In this document: piece by piece, positions 9,079 to 20,112 of the stretch
Position numbering within the stretch: position 1 is the first letter of the stretch
Layout: each line of letters begins with the position of its first letter
Origin: Epiperipatus broadwayi
Lineage: Eukaryota > Onychophora > Udeonychophora > Euonychophora > Peripatidae
Assembly (NCBI GenBank): GCA_028023455.1
Contig: JAQFVV010006256.1
Span: 1,612,001 to 1,676,000, forward strand
Direction: 5' to 3'
Length of the DNA: 64,000 bases
The notes under the pieces: model-generated
What the model was told of the DNA's origin: nothing
Seen by the model: only the letters and a program-made list of their open reading frames with translations
The model's database searches: none
Made by a program: the position numbers and the translations under genes

Positions 9079-10185
9079 TTTACAATGGAAAAAGAAGAAA
9101 AGGGCTTAAAATATTTGGACATTTATTTAAACAGAAATAAGAAAAATGAAATAGAGGTAAAACAGTTTATTAAAGATGTAGAAATTAGAGGAACAATTAA
9201 TTCTATTTCATATTAACTTTGATCGCAGAAAACAGCAGTTATAAAGGAGTTTAAAATAAAGAATGATAGACTTAAAATGGATAAAAAGGAATGTATTGAA
9301 CAAAAATGAATTTATTAAATGATTATGTAAAAATAGAATATAATAAAAAAGCTATTAGAAGAGTTTGAATAATAAGAGTAAAGATAAAGTAAATTATGGG
9401 GAAAGGAAAAAGGTATATAAAAGTAAAGATGGATGGGTCAATAATAAATTGATATTAATACCTTATTATAAAAATGTATATAAGATTTTAGGAAAGAGAA
9501 GTTGAATGGGAATATAAGCATTGCTTGGAAAAATAGTAAATAATTGGAAAAATGGATATCAAATGTAAAGAGAGAATAATAAAGTAAAATAGGATTAGTA
9601 TATAAAATAATTGTAGGAGCTGTAATAAGATAGAGATATATATATATGTCAAACAGGGAAAACAGCAATAGAAAGGGTAAAGAAACATAATAAGCTATTG
9701 ATAGAAAGGATATGAGATGTATTGCAGATATGGAAGTTATAAAATATGTTAAAAATTATAATCGAAGGAAATATTATGAGACAGTATACATTCAGAAGAA
9801 TATGAATAACTATGTTAATTTAATTAAAGGATTTGCAAAGTTGAGTAGTAAATGGGCATTAAAGGATAATTGGAAAATTTAATATGTTTGATTTCTATCT
9901 TTTGTTTGTTTTTTGTAAGTTAATATATGTGATATACTGTAAATAATTAGTTAATTATAGTTAAATAAGGTTTTATTTGTAGGTATGGTTATTAGAAATA
10001 TATGAAAAATGATATATAATTTACTTTAATGTATAAAGTATATGTATATAATTAATTTAATAGAGTTTATGTAAAATAGTATATAATTTATGGTGTAATA
10101 TATATATAATTATTTAATTGTAGTTAATGTGGTTTTATTTATTGTATAAAAATAATATGTATATATAAACAAAAAAGGGGGAGTA
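9079..10185 (+). mobile_element. PLE-B, degraded plus-strand copy
   Basis: Remnant of RT C-terminus, linker, endonuclease and 3' UTR. The frame beginning at 9085 reads MEKEEKGLKYLDIYLNRNKK, matching the PLE block after YVDD. Further on LPYYKNVYKILGKR matches the linker that joins RT and GIY-YIG in PLEs. At 9640-9800 the sequence parallels PLE-B(-), including CIADMEVIKYVK, but with deletions and stops. The 3' UTR to AAAAAAGGGGGAGTA near 10185 matches 4700-5040 in reverse. Not functional. Confidence 0.75.
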
Positions 10186-10189
10186 TATA

Positions 10190-11620
10190 TATATATAGGT
10201 TATATTATTATATAAAATGATTATGTAAAATAAACATTAGAGGGAGTATTGATAGATATGTGCCATATAAAAATTATAAAGATAATCTTTATAATCTTGA
10301 TAAAGATTATGTTGTGGAAATGGGATGGAGCAGATTATGGGAAAACGTAGGATGGAAAATGGAAAGGGAATGTAAAGTGCATATCACATATGATTGTATT
10401 AGAAAAGTGTATTTTGAAAAGGACCTAATGTAGGGTGAAAACTGGTTCAGTAATAAAGAAAATAGTTGTTTAATTTCAATTGTGTTGGAATCACATTAAT
10501 TATTTAAAAACAACATTATGGATAAATTTATGTTTGACTATTGTTAAGGATTTTAACAATGAAGAAAAATGCACCATATTTTATTATTATTATTTTAGAA
10601 AGTGTGGTTGATTAAACATATTCTTTATAATTTAAAAAAATATATTTTTGTTTATAATTTTAAGTTTCTTATGCACCATAATTTTTAAATTAATTTGCAT
10701 TGCAAGTATATATGCGTACACATTAAAAAATATGTATCTGAAAATTTCTGTATTCACAAACTGTTATTCATAAATTTATATCATTCTTTAAGAACCTTGG
10801 AATAAAATATAAATGATATGGCAGCTCCACTGCTTTTTAGAATGTGATTTTTAAACATTTACTATTTATGAACATTCACATTATTAAATATTTTATTGAA
10901 AACATCATGTATATAGATTTGTCAGTCATTAACTATCTGGTTTGTGTTTGCCATACCTGTATAAGTTAGAGGTTGTTAAATTCTATTTCTGAAGCAAGTA
11001 TACAAATAGTTCTAAATGATCCTGAACATGAAGATGAGAATGTATATTTTTATAAGAAGTCTATTTCTTATGCATAATTTTTGATCATAGTAGAATGAAT
11101 TTTCAATTGAATGTCTAGAAACAAAATTCTGATTTATGGCATATCGGATGTCAGAATTATACTCTGAGTTGCAGATATGATTTACTTAATAACTTTTTAC
11201 ATAAATCTCAAAGATTATACACTTTTTATAATTTTCTAAAAGCAATAATATTCTTCATATTAATATTTAATTATGTATACAGACTTTAATATGAACACTT
11301 TTTTTCTAAATAAGTGGATAGTAGTTGAAAGTAGAATGTTTTATTGTTAAGAAAACTTTTCTCAGCTGCTTTTTAAATCACTGCTTCTATTGAATCTTCT
11401 GTACTAAAGAACTTTTTTTTTAGATTTATCTTAATGTTTGCACGATTGTTTTTTTTAAAAATAAAGACATTTTTTTATTGATAACAATAATAGTTATATG
11501 AAAATTACATGCATATGGTACATGAATAAAAATTTAAGATTTCAGCTTGAAGTCAGCTGAAATATAACCTTTTCAGTTTTGTAAACAATATTATATAAAA
11601 CTATGACTGATCTAGACTTT
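10190..11620. other. No gene seen
   Basis: AT-rich sequence. A small palindrome (ATTATAAAGATAATCTTTA, about 10270-10295) is the only structure noticed. Confidence 0.5.
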
Positions 11621-11624
11621 AGCT

Positions 11625-11815
11625 TAAATTGGATTCTAAGATCTAGATGCAGTGCTTTACGATTCAATGCTCTTCACTGATGAAAGCCACAAATTAGAAA
11701 CTAGTCTTGGGATATTGGATGAATAGCCACTAAATATGGATTTTATGCATAAACATTCTTGCATCCATTGATTATTAAGGCTTGCACTAGGTGGCACTAA
11801 TCTATGGAGAGTTTG
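11625..11815 (+). repeat. R1 repeat, single arm
   Basis: Carries GATTCTAAGATCTAGATGCA, the hammerhead region, GATATTGGATGA, and the terminal GGTGGCACTAATCTATGGAG block. No inverted partner arm is present, unlike the copies at 14.3 and 17.7 kb. Confidence 0.8.
11671..11712 (+). ncRNA. Hammerhead motif in R1
   Basis: TCTTCA (11671-11676), core CTGATGA (11677-11683), damaged stem II, GAAA (11697-11700), C-TA-G, TC, then TTGGGA (11707-11712). Core and GUC site are intact. Stem I pairs at five of six positions. Stem II is weak. Confidence 0.6.
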
Positions 11816-11829
11816 CTACTATTACTAAT

Positions 11830-12530
11830 CAAAGAAGATACATATACTAATTTAAAACAAGATTTGAGAGATTTCTTTATCTGATTTGATGAATTTCTTG
11901 AAATAAAAAAAAGCAAACTTCTACTTATCAAAACTTACAAATTGAAATGCAAAGATATTTTTATTCACAACTTTCGAAGATCCAATTCTGGCATAAACAA
12001 GTAATTTCCATTATATCACATAAAAGAAAGTTTAAAATGTACATTTAAAATCATTATACCTTAAAAAAAATTATATACTATTTTAAATTATCACAAATTA
12101 TAAGTTTTTTGATTGCAAGTTAATGGTTCCAACATCCTTTTTTTTTTTTTTTTTTTTAGCAATAGGAATTATAATTAAGTAAAACACAACTTCACTAACT
12201 TTTCACCTACCTTTTTATGAAAAATACTATAATTTCTGCTTTTAAGTTAAAAAAATCATTTTAGTTAATAGATTTTTTTTTTTTTTCAATTTGGATGTAA
12301 AACTTTTTTTTCCTGGCTAGTCAAATAAAAAAAAAAAAAAAAGATTTTATGGCAAAGTTATTAAAGCATAATAACGTGTTGTTGCCCTGTATAGTTAAGT
12401 ACAATGCTAAAATGACACCCAAAAGCTAAAGGTTTGGAATTTTCTCAGTGGAGAACAATTCCCAATTTGATCACTGAATAAACAATCAAATGATTTATTT
12501 TAAAAATGATGGGGTACTTGCAATTAAAGG
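11830..12530. other. No gene; homopolymer-rich
   Basis: Long T and A runs near 12137-12160, 12278-12288 and 12327-12343. No coding evidence. Confidence 0.55.
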
Positions 12531-12537
12531 ATTTAAT

Positions 12538-12810
12538 AACCCTCCAAAAGCCATCTTTTATCTATTGGGTTTTCATTTTGGGATTCTAGATTTATGTTTA
12601 AATATGTAAAGATGGTTTCTGGAGGATTGCATTGCTCTCAGATCCAAGATTCCTCACTGATGAAAGCCACAAGCTTAAAACTAGTCCAGGATATTGAATG
12701 AGTAGGCATTAGATAATGATTTTATGCACAAATCTTTATATAAGCATTTCATTGATTATTAAGACTTGCACTGGATGGTATTACTATATAAACAATTTTA
12801 TACTATTACT
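12538..12810 (+). repeat. R1 inverted dimer with truncated left arm
   Basis: Left: AACCCTCCAAAAGCCATCTT. Right: its inverted equivalent AAGATGGTTTCTGGAGGATT near 12610, then the standard R1 arm with hammerhead and GAGTAGGCATTAGATAATG. The centre lies near 12585. Confidence 0.75.
12651..12692 (+). ncRNA. Hammerhead motif in R1
   Basis: TCCTCA (12651-12656), core CTGATGA (12657-12663), stem II AAGC/GCTT (12664-12667, 12673-12676) around CACAA, AAAA in place of GAAA, C-TA-G-TC. Stem II here is AAGC/GCTT while other copies have GGC/GCC, so both sides changed together. Loss of G12 and a poor stem I suggest inactivity. Confidence 0.6.
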
Positions 12811-12814
12811 AACA

Positions 12815-13585
12815 GCATGTGTAAGTATAGGAAATGGTAATCATATAATATTCTTTGATTGGGGACCAGAATTATTATAAATAGGTAATAATATTTTATC
12901 AGTTCTCTCTCTTTTTAAAAATCAAATTTAAAACATCTTTTAATTAATTTAAAATCTTTCTTATTCAAAATATCTCTTCTTAGAAATGATATTTAATGTG
13001 AAATGTTTCTAAATCTGGTACTTGCTGTTAAAAATTTAAATTACAGCACTTACTGAATATTTTAAAATATATTGATTTACTTTCTATGGGAGAGGAGAGG
13101 AAAACTAGAAAGACAGTTTCTGACTGAAATATCAAATTCTAGTGTTTTTTCATTTACCATCATCTGCACGTTTTATGCCTTTTGCAGTTTAGCATTATAG
13201 CAGACTGGCTGCTTGCAGAGCTGAAGGCTTGTGAATTGACTTTTATTCTAGGAAATAATACAAAACATCTGGGCTAATTGAATGGAACTATAATATTCTA
13301 CCTATCATTTGAATGCTAAATATCACATGACCTCCTAAGAATCAACTATATGATTATTATGTATGTTTCTAATAAATTTAAATGCTATTTATCAAGTTCA
13401 TCTTTTACAGATAAATTTATTTAAAAATAGGATTTAAATAAGAATAACCTGATTGCAGGGGTTTTAAAAAAAGTATTATGAATTTCATTTCTTAAACGAC
13501 TTCAAAACATCTAAAAAAGTTTTTGACTGTACCTAACGTGATGTTAATAATCAAATAGTTTTTTGCTCGAGAATTTCTAAAAAGT
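12815..13585. other. No gene seen
   Basis: AT-rich, no recognisable frame or repeat. Confidence 0.5.
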
Positions 13586-13587
13586 TT

Positions 13588-13690
13588 GAGCACCTGAAAT
13601 GACAGAGTTGTAGTCGCGATCAATGGAAATTAAGCACCAAAGTCCGCCACCATATCCAGCCTGATAATAATGATGGTGATAAATATAAAG
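13588..13690 (+). pseudogene. 5S rRNA-like segment
   Basis: CCTGAAATGAC, GTCGCGATCA, GGAAATTAAGCA and GTCCG occur in the order and spacing of the central part of metazoan 5S rRNA (GAAAGCACC, CGTCCGATCACC, GAAGTTAAGCA, GTCGGGCC). A weaker match to the box C region follows (CCTGATAATAATGATGGTGA). The ends of a 5S gene are not seen. It could be a 5S pseudogene or a 5S-derived SINE. Confidence 0.4.
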
Positions 13691-13699
13691 AGGGATGAG

Positions 13700-14265
13700 A
13701 CGAATCTAATACTACGCAGTACATTTAAATTAAGAATTTTTTGTTATTATTATTATTAATCAAAAATCACAGGCCAGACATACATATTAAATAAATAGAG
13801 TAGAAACTTGTTTTCTTACATTTTCTGATCTGGAATTATTAATTAAGCGGTCAGAAGTAGAAAGAAAGTTGTTTGAAAAAAAAAATAATAATAACTACAG
13901 CAAGAATCACAAAGACTTGTTACCCAAGGTCATAAAATTAATGCAGAGCTCTAATTGAACCATCATGTTTGCCTTTCTTATGAGAACAATGGTGGATGGT
14001 TTATTATAAGAACAAACAAAAATAGTATCACATAATAGCTATTATACTTTTGTAAGAGAATTATTAATTTAATCAAAAAAGAAATAGATAAAATTTTATT
14101 TTTAGATTTAAAAAAAATAATTGTCATATATATATGAGATTTTGTAAAGTGAAACCGCTAACCATTGACTTTATTTATATATATATATATTATTAGAGTC
14201 TTAAATTAATACATGTAATTTCAGATAAATATTTCGAATTGAATCTTTAAATTTCCTATGTTGAT
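13700..14265. other. No gene seen
   Basis: AT-rich with A-runs and a short TA tract near 14175-14190. Confidence 0.5.
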
Positions 14266-14425
14266 ATAAACACCACATGACCACCATTTCTTATGCTTGT
14301 GTATGACTGTTGTTAAAACAGGCAAAACTCACTATATATATTGCCACACACAGCAAGCTAGAGTAATCAATTGATGCCAGAAGGCTTGTACATAAAATCC
14401 CCATCTAGTGCCTACTCATCCAATA

Positions 14426-14467
14426 TCCCCATACTAGTTTCTGGCTTATGGCCTTTGTCAGTGAGGA
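14426..14467 (-). ncRNA. Hammerhead motif, left arm of R1 foldback
   Basis: TCCTCA (14467-14462), core CTGACAA, stem II GGC/GCC around CATAA, GAAA, C-TA-G, TA, TGGGGA (14431-14426). All three stems pair and the GUA triplet is permitted. The core G8 is A, which is expected to abolish cleavage. Confidence 0.6.
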
Positions 14468-14769
14468 GCCCTGGATCTGAGAGCACTGCATCTAGATCTT
14501 AGGATCTAATACAACCCTCCAGCAATCACCTTTTATCTCCATTTAACTATAAAACTATGAGTCTTAAAGAACCAAAAACACCAAAATGTATGGGTACTGA
14601 ACTGGGTTCAGACCTATATGCCTATATAAACGAATAGGCTTGGATTGAAAACATTAAGGTGTTTTCAGTTTAAGACTCATAATTTTGTAGTTAAATGGAG
14701 ATAAAAGGTGGTTGCTGGAGGGTTGCATTAGATCCTAAGATCTAGATGCAGTGCTCTCAGATTCACGGT

Positions 14770-14811
14770 TCCTCACTGACCAAGGCCATAAGCCAGAAAC
14801 TAGTATGGGGA
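14770..14811 (+). ncRNA. Hammerhead motif, right arm of R1 foldback
   Basis: TCCTCA (14770-14775), core CTGACCA (14776-14782), GGC (14784-14786) with GCC (14792-14794), GAAA (14796-14799), C-TA-G-TA, TGGGGA (14806-14811). The stems are intact, with a GUA site. Core G8 is C, so it is probably inactive. Confidence 0.6.
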
Positions 14812-15182
14812 TATTGGATGATGAGTAGGCACTAGATTGGGATTTTATGCACAAGCCTTCTGGCATCCATTGATTACTCTAGCTTGCTGTGTGTGGCAAT
14901 ATATAGTGAGTTTTGCCTGTTTTAGCTATGCTGATATATATAGACAGAATAATACATCTATCCTAGTACACATATTTTCCCTCTTACATATTATTATAAA
15001 TACGGATTTGATTTTACAATTGAATAGTAAGTCAGTTCTGAAGAAATACTTTATGATATGCTGGCTACTGCAACTACCGACTCTATCCATGATCTGGAAT
15101 TTGAATGCCGATGAAACTTAGTTTTTTTTTTTTTAAGATTACATGATTTTTCAACGGTTTTTAAATCAGTCTTAGTTAATCA

Positions 15183-15275
15183 TATGTTCCAAGAATGTGT
15201 GTTTTAAAAAACAACATATGTTAATCTATCTGAGGTTTAAAGTTTATATCTGGGTTAGGGATAATCTCTAATTTA
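15183..15275 (+). repeat. Dispersed repeat R4, copy 1
   Basis: TTCCAAGAA and TGAGGTTTAAAGTTTATAT, GGGATAATCTCTA and TTTAATAA recur in order at 16020-16205. The two copies bracket the 15.3-15.85 kb foldback. Confidence 0.75.
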
Positions 15276-15344
15276 ATAATAATTAAATACTGCCTAATGC
15301 TATATTAGTAATAATGAATGAAATAAAAATTTACATAACATCAT

Positions 15345-15845
15345 AATACTAGCCAAAAAAACTAAACGTAATTAAAATCCTTCCATAATCATGGTTTCAT
15401 TTATTAACAAATAGAACTTTTCAAGTGAAATTCAACTAAACATATCACCTATATAAACGAAACAAAATAGCCTTCCAATTATTCACTTCAAAAATCAATT
15501 TCCTCTAACATCAAATGATTTCTTCATGTGATTGATATCCTCAGATTCAAAATATTTAATGCAGAGATTATATTTTATGAAAAAACTAAATTGAAAGATG
15601 AATAAAAGAAATTTTGATGATAAAATATTTTGAATCTAAGGCCATCAATCTCATGAAGACATCATTTGATGTTAAAGGAAGTTGGGTTCTGTAGTGAATT
15701 ATGGAAAGGCTATTTTGTTTGGTATATATAGATGGCATGTTTAGTTGAATTTCACTTGAAAAGATCTATTTGTTAATAGATTAAACCATGGTTGTGGAAT
15801 AATTTTAGTAAAGTTTAGGGTTTTTTTTGGCTAGTATTGTACTAT
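15345..15845. repeat. Foldback with about 220-base arms
   Basis: The left arm begins near ATACTAGCCAAAAAAA (15345) and the right arm ends with its complement TTTTTTTTGGCTAGTAT (15845). Inner blocks TTTCAAGTGAAATTCAACTA and ATTCAAAATATTT also recur inverted. The spacer near 15565-15620 is short. Arms show several substitutions, so it is older than the 1.0 and 1.7 kb hairpins. Confidence 0.85.
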
Positions 15846-16019
15846 TATTATGGTTGGACTATGTTTGGCATTTGTAAATCAAAATATAACATTTTACTAT
15901 TGATAAATACTGAATGTATAATAAGGATATGTGAGAAATTGTGATTTAAGTTAAATGATAAATGCTGGTTCTGCACAAAATTCATCTTGGGAGTTATTTG
16001 TCTTTAAGATGCCTTTATT

Positions 16020-16205
16020 CATATATTCCAAGAACATGTGGTGGAAAAGAAATACATCTATAAAAAAATGTCACACTAGAAAAATAGAAATGAAGTTGAA
16101 TTACTTCATGTGTATGTGTGTTTAATAAAAAAAAAAACAGATATATTAGTCTTTAACTGAGGTTTAAAGTTTATATTTGCACTAGGGATAATCTCTAGTT
16201 TAATA
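16020..16205 (+). repeat. Dispersed repeat R4, copy 2
   Basis: Direct copy of 15183-15275 with an extra A-rich insertion near 16125. Confidence 0.7.
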
Positions 16206-16319
16206 AATAGTTGATGATAACCATTAATGTATTTATCTAGAATGGATCATGTCGAACTTGTGAGTGGAGTAGGTTTAATACTTGTAAATCAAAATATAAT
16301 TAAATAAATTATATGGTTA

Positions 16320-17060
16320 CTTGTTTGGGAGATAATGTGATGTTTGAGAACCCAAGTGGCTGATTGAGTATGTAATTTTTTTATTTGACTAAATTATGTT
16401 ATTTTTAATTTTTATTCAGCTAAAACTTAGTCTAGAACCCTTTAACTTTTAAATGTATAACTTTACAAATGTTCAGAGCCTTGGTTGAAAATTAGTAACT
16501 AGCTGTTGTGAGCTGGAAAGTTAATAAAAAAGTGGCATTAATGTATTATTAATTAACTAAAACATACTTTATACTATGATGGTGTTTTCACTTCTGGAGA
16601 GAAAAGTATTATACTTTTGCAAGTAATTGAGCCTAGTTGTTATTTTTTTATTTTATGTCAAATGATTCAAGAGATACACTCATGAAAATAAGTAATTAAA
16701 TAGTTTCCTTTTCACTTTCTGATTATCAATAATATCATTGACTAAAACATTCTGTCTATACTTATTTTTTAATGATTTTAAACCAGTGACATAACTACTG
16801 GGAATAAAGGATGTCACTTGTTTCAGAATTCATGGCAAAAAGAACCAACTAAGACTAGCATAATCACAATTAATATCATTTCACTGGGATATGCTACAAT
16901 GAAAGTAAGTGATTTTAGAATCTCATTTGTTATAATATCCATTTGTTCTGTATGTATAAGTGGTAATCTATTCTTGTTCCACAACCTAAAACAATGTTAC
17001 TATCTAACATAATCATTTAAATAGGAAAAATATAATAATTTTTAGTTTTAGAAGGAACTT
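16320..17060. other. No gene seen
   Basis: AT-rich; a 64-codon frame at 16818-17012 (+) has no recognisable motif. Confidence 0.5.
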
Positions 17061-17068
17061 TATTCAAG

Positions 17069-17135
17069 GAATATATATATATATATATATACATATGTGT
17101 GTGGGTGTGCGCGCGCGCGCGTGTGTGTATGTGTT
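17069..17135. repeat. Compound TA / GT / GC microsatellite
   Basis: TA run, then GTGTG, a CG-alternating run and GTGTG. Alternating purine-pyrimidine sequence of this kind can adopt Z-DNA. Confidence 0.9.
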
Positions 17136-17144
17136 CACGAGAGG

Positions 17145-17232
17145 GAGCTTACCAATAGCTGCAATTAAGCTTTAATTTATAAGTGCCGAAAGAGAAAGAA
17201 TTCAAAATCTCTATCAGAATGTCCTCATCCTT
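17145..17232 (-). repeat. R2 fragment
   Basis: GAGCTTACCAATAGCTG, AAGTGC and AAAATCTCTATC match the part of the R2 monomer just downstream of its hammerhead. It stops where the TA/GATA tract begins, before the ribozyme core. Confidence 0.75.
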
Positions 17233-17246
17233 ATATATATATATAT

Positions 17247-17281
<35 letters not shown>

Positions 17282-17291
17282 TTGCAGTTTA

Positions 17292-17326
<35 letters not shown>

Positions 17327-17339
17327 TCCTTATATATAT

Positions 17340-17378
<39 letters not shown>

Positions 17379-17392
17379 TTGCAGTTTAAAAG
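17233..17392. repeat. GATA microsatellite, duplicated unit
   Basis: TA runs followed by (GATA)n, then TTGCAGTTTAAAAG. The whole block occurs twice (about 17230-17295 and 17326-17392), with a further GATA run in between. Confidence 0.92.
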
Positions 17393-17654
17393 AAAAAAAT
17401 AATACAAAACTAATCAACGAATATTACAATAAGTATTTTTAATAGCATTCAGTGAACTATAATATTATTAAAAACATTTACAATAAAATAGGAAACATAA
17501 AATCCATCTCACTAGAGGTTAGAGCACTGATGGACAAGTGAAGAAATGGCTGCAAAAATGTCTGTTGAAGTGATTTTTTTATCTGTTTTATCTTGTGCAC
17601 CATAATGCATATAGTATAAATGTTGTACTTTTTGGTTCTGCAAAGCATGCATTT

Positions 17655-18085
17655 GAAAATGGCTTTCATCAGTGAGGAGCCTTGAATCTGAGAGCATTGC
17701 ACCTAGACCTTAAGATCAAATGCAACCCTCCAGTAGCCAACTTTTGCCTTTTCTGTTAATTATAAAGCTTTGAGTTCAAAATGCAAAGATAAGCAAATAA
17801 GCTTAGAATTGAAAACATTATTGTATTTTTATTTTGGACTCAAAGCCTTATAGTTAACTAAAAAGGGAAAAAGCAGCTGCTGGAGGGTTGCATTAAATCT
17901 TAAGATCTAGTTGCAGTGCTCTCAGATCGAATTCTCATGATGAAAGCCACAAACTAGAAACTTATTTGAGGATATAGAATGAGTAGGCATTAGATGGGAA
18001 TTTTATGCAAAAACCTTCTTGCATCTATTGATTACTCTGGATTGCAGTGAGTAGCACTACTGTATAGAGAGTTGTTTCCATTCTG
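17655..18085. repeat. R1 inverted dimer, left arm truncated
   Basis: Left minus-oriented arm has CATCAGTGAGGAGCCTTG, GCAACCCTCCAGTAG and TTTGAGTTCAAA; the right arm has the inverted set plus the downstream R1 half to about 18085. The left arm stops inside its hammerhead. The frames on the minus strand at 17478-17702 are not genes. Confidence 0.85.
17932..17973 (+). ncRNA. Damaged hammerhead in R1
   Basis: TTCTCA, then TGATGA (two bases of the core lost), AGCCACAAACTA, GAAAC, and GATGGGAATTTT further on. The core deletion should prevent cleavage. Confidence 0.45.
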
Positions 18086-18089
18086 TTTT

Positions 18090-19400
18090 ACTAATAATGC
18101 TTGACAATCCATTTTTATAAATGGTATCCTTCATATTAAAAAATATTAGTAAACAATAGTTGCTGTTATTTTAAATTTATATATTATAACTATAAATAAT
18201 CCTATAATGAGATTAAATAATAATAGAATAACAATATGTAATAATACATATTTACAGTAGAGCTGCAAACTATGATGTATCTAGCTATACAACTTTAATT
18301 ATATGATATCCAAAGAAAAATCTAAACAAATAAAAATGAAAATAAAAAAAACATTACAAATTTGAAAATTTTACTACATTCAGACAACCATTTTTTTTAA
18401 TCTCTGTATTCAGTCACCATTAAAAACAGTAAAATTCATAAATAAATTTTATAGTATGCCAGTATCCATTTTTCCACCATGGTGTGCATTACACAATCAT
18501 AAATATTCATACAATTTCTTATTTATGTTGAAGGTACATTTTATTCTTCCTTTATTATCCTTTCAGAATTTGATATGTAATACTTTGCATAATAAAATCT
18601 TTTCTGAGTGTAATGCTAAAAGCTTTACAAAATTTTAGAATATACTAAAAGTTTATACTTATTTAAAAACATGAAAGCAATTAGAAAGATCTACATTTTT
18701 TGATAGCAAGACCACTTTATGATTTTATAAGAGAAAAAAGTTACTAAAAAAAAGAAAGGATGTCACCCAGATTATATTAATAATGATAAAAGGCAGAAAT
18801 TTTTTTATGTAATTTTTTTTAAAAATAAAAATACATAGTTTGTTTTGCTTATTTTTATTGTTTCAGTGAATTCATTAAACAATCAAAATAATCCAAAAAA
18901 AAAACAAAAAAAAACCAAACTATCGTACTTTTATTTTTTTTAAAAAAATTAAATTACCAAGTTTTTACTGAAGTAAAAAGTGGCAAACATAAAAAAAATG
19001 ATAAAATTTCACTTGATTTATTAAAAACTTTAGAAGTCGGCTGATGTTTGCAATGATATTTGTTCAATGGTTACAATTCCAGCAGAGAAAATCATAATGC
19101 AACAAAAATTGATTTTGTTAATTAGCTTAATCACAGAATACAAAAAATTCCAATAGTTTATACATATTTTTAATTACAAGACAATGTATTTAGAAAAGGT
19201 AGAGAAATATATGTAATTGAGATGATGAGAAATATTGTTGTGAAATGTATCAAATGTTTGTGTGTTTAATGTATTGAATTACTTTGTTGTATATTTTGAA
19301 AGAAAAAGTTATTGATAGAATGGGAGAAGTTTATCCGAAAATTTGTATACTATTCAAAAGATATTTTTAAGATTTAATTGACTTCTTATAGAAAATATAT
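18090..19400. other. No gene seen
   Basis: AT-rich, A-runs near 18895-18915. No supported feature. Confidence 0.5.
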
Positions 19401-19406
19401 TATTTT

Positions 19407-19600
19407 GCAGGAGTTAGTATTGGAAACATATGGGTTCATTGAATCAGATTTACTGATGATATGGTAATGGATAATAAGAAGATCGGTTTAACACAATATT
19501 ATTTAGGATTGATATAATTTGTAGATAACTTGGAATAAAATTCAAACTAAAACAATGAAAATTGATGATAAGATAAAAACATTTATGAACAATTATTGGA
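19407..19600 (+). pseudogene. LINE reverse transcriptase scrap
   Basis: Frame reads AGVSIGNIWVH, a stop, then IRFTDDMVMDNKKIG. This is the F-x-DD box and its upstream GxxW.HH-like segment of non-LTR retrotransposon RTs. The rest of the domain is not recognisable. It differs from the RTE family in this window (which has HLDFADDVVVFAN), so it comes from another LINE clade. Confidence 0.5.
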
Positions 19601-20012
19601 TAGGAAGTTTTAGAATAGGTTAATGGTTTTAAATGTTTTGAAATTGCATAACTGTGTGAAAGTAATACTAAATAAATTAGAATGAAATTTGCAATAATAA
19701 GAGATATAGGACTGATTATTTGGTGTTCCACTAAAATAAGAGTTTAAATAAACCACTGAGAAATATTTTGTTTGGATAATAGCTTTTTATTAAGTAGATA
19801 CAATGACCCTTATGAATAGAGAAGATAAAATATTTACTGAAAAAATTATGATATAAAAGTTAAATTCAATTGTCTTCTATTTAAAGCAGGACAATTCTGA
19901 AAAATATGTTGAAGGAACTATGAAAGTTAAAATAAAAAAAAGAGAAGAATAGAAAAAGTGATAGAAACATTTATGAACGATGACTTTACATGATTTATAA
20001 GACCAGTTTTTT

Positions 20013-20112
20013 GGAAAATAACTAATGAAATTGATATATTTTTCATCTTATTAAAAATGAAATTAAAAGCCTTTTGCAAAATAACTAATGAAGATGATGG
20101 TATATTTTTCAT
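20013..20112. repeat. Short direct duplication
   Basis: AAAATAACTAATGAA...GATATATTTTTCAT occurs twice about 62 bases apart. Confidence 0.6.

Larger units (their letters stand above)
14270..14924. repeat. R1 foldback, longest copy
   Basis: Arms of about 250 bases (14314-14565 and 14672-14924) are reverse complements from AAAACAGGCAAAACTCAC inward to ATGAGTCTTAA / TTAAGACTCAT, with a unique spacer of about 105 bases. Each arm holds a hammerhead core, in opposite orientations. On the left the similarity to the 24.2 kb copy continues outward for about 44 bases (ATGACCACCA, TTATGCTTGTGTAT), but the right side lacks this. The structure is therefore an inverted dimer, not a symmetric DNA transposon. 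The frame at 14837-15121 is not a gene. Confidence 0.9.

Noticed and set aside
11690-14830. Alternative hammerhead stem III in R1 using CTAGT with the downstream ACTAG
   Set aside because: It leaves one base instead of the required UH before stem I. The nearer C-TA-G-UC pairing gives a canonical site and a perfect stem I.
14837-15121. 94-codon frame with hydrophobic segment
   Set aside because: It runs through the right arm of the R1 foldback; the same DNA is a non-coding repeat elsewhere.
17233-17392. GATA tract as a CRISPR-like repeat array
   Set aside because: Simple microsatellite without spacers, in a eukaryotic context.
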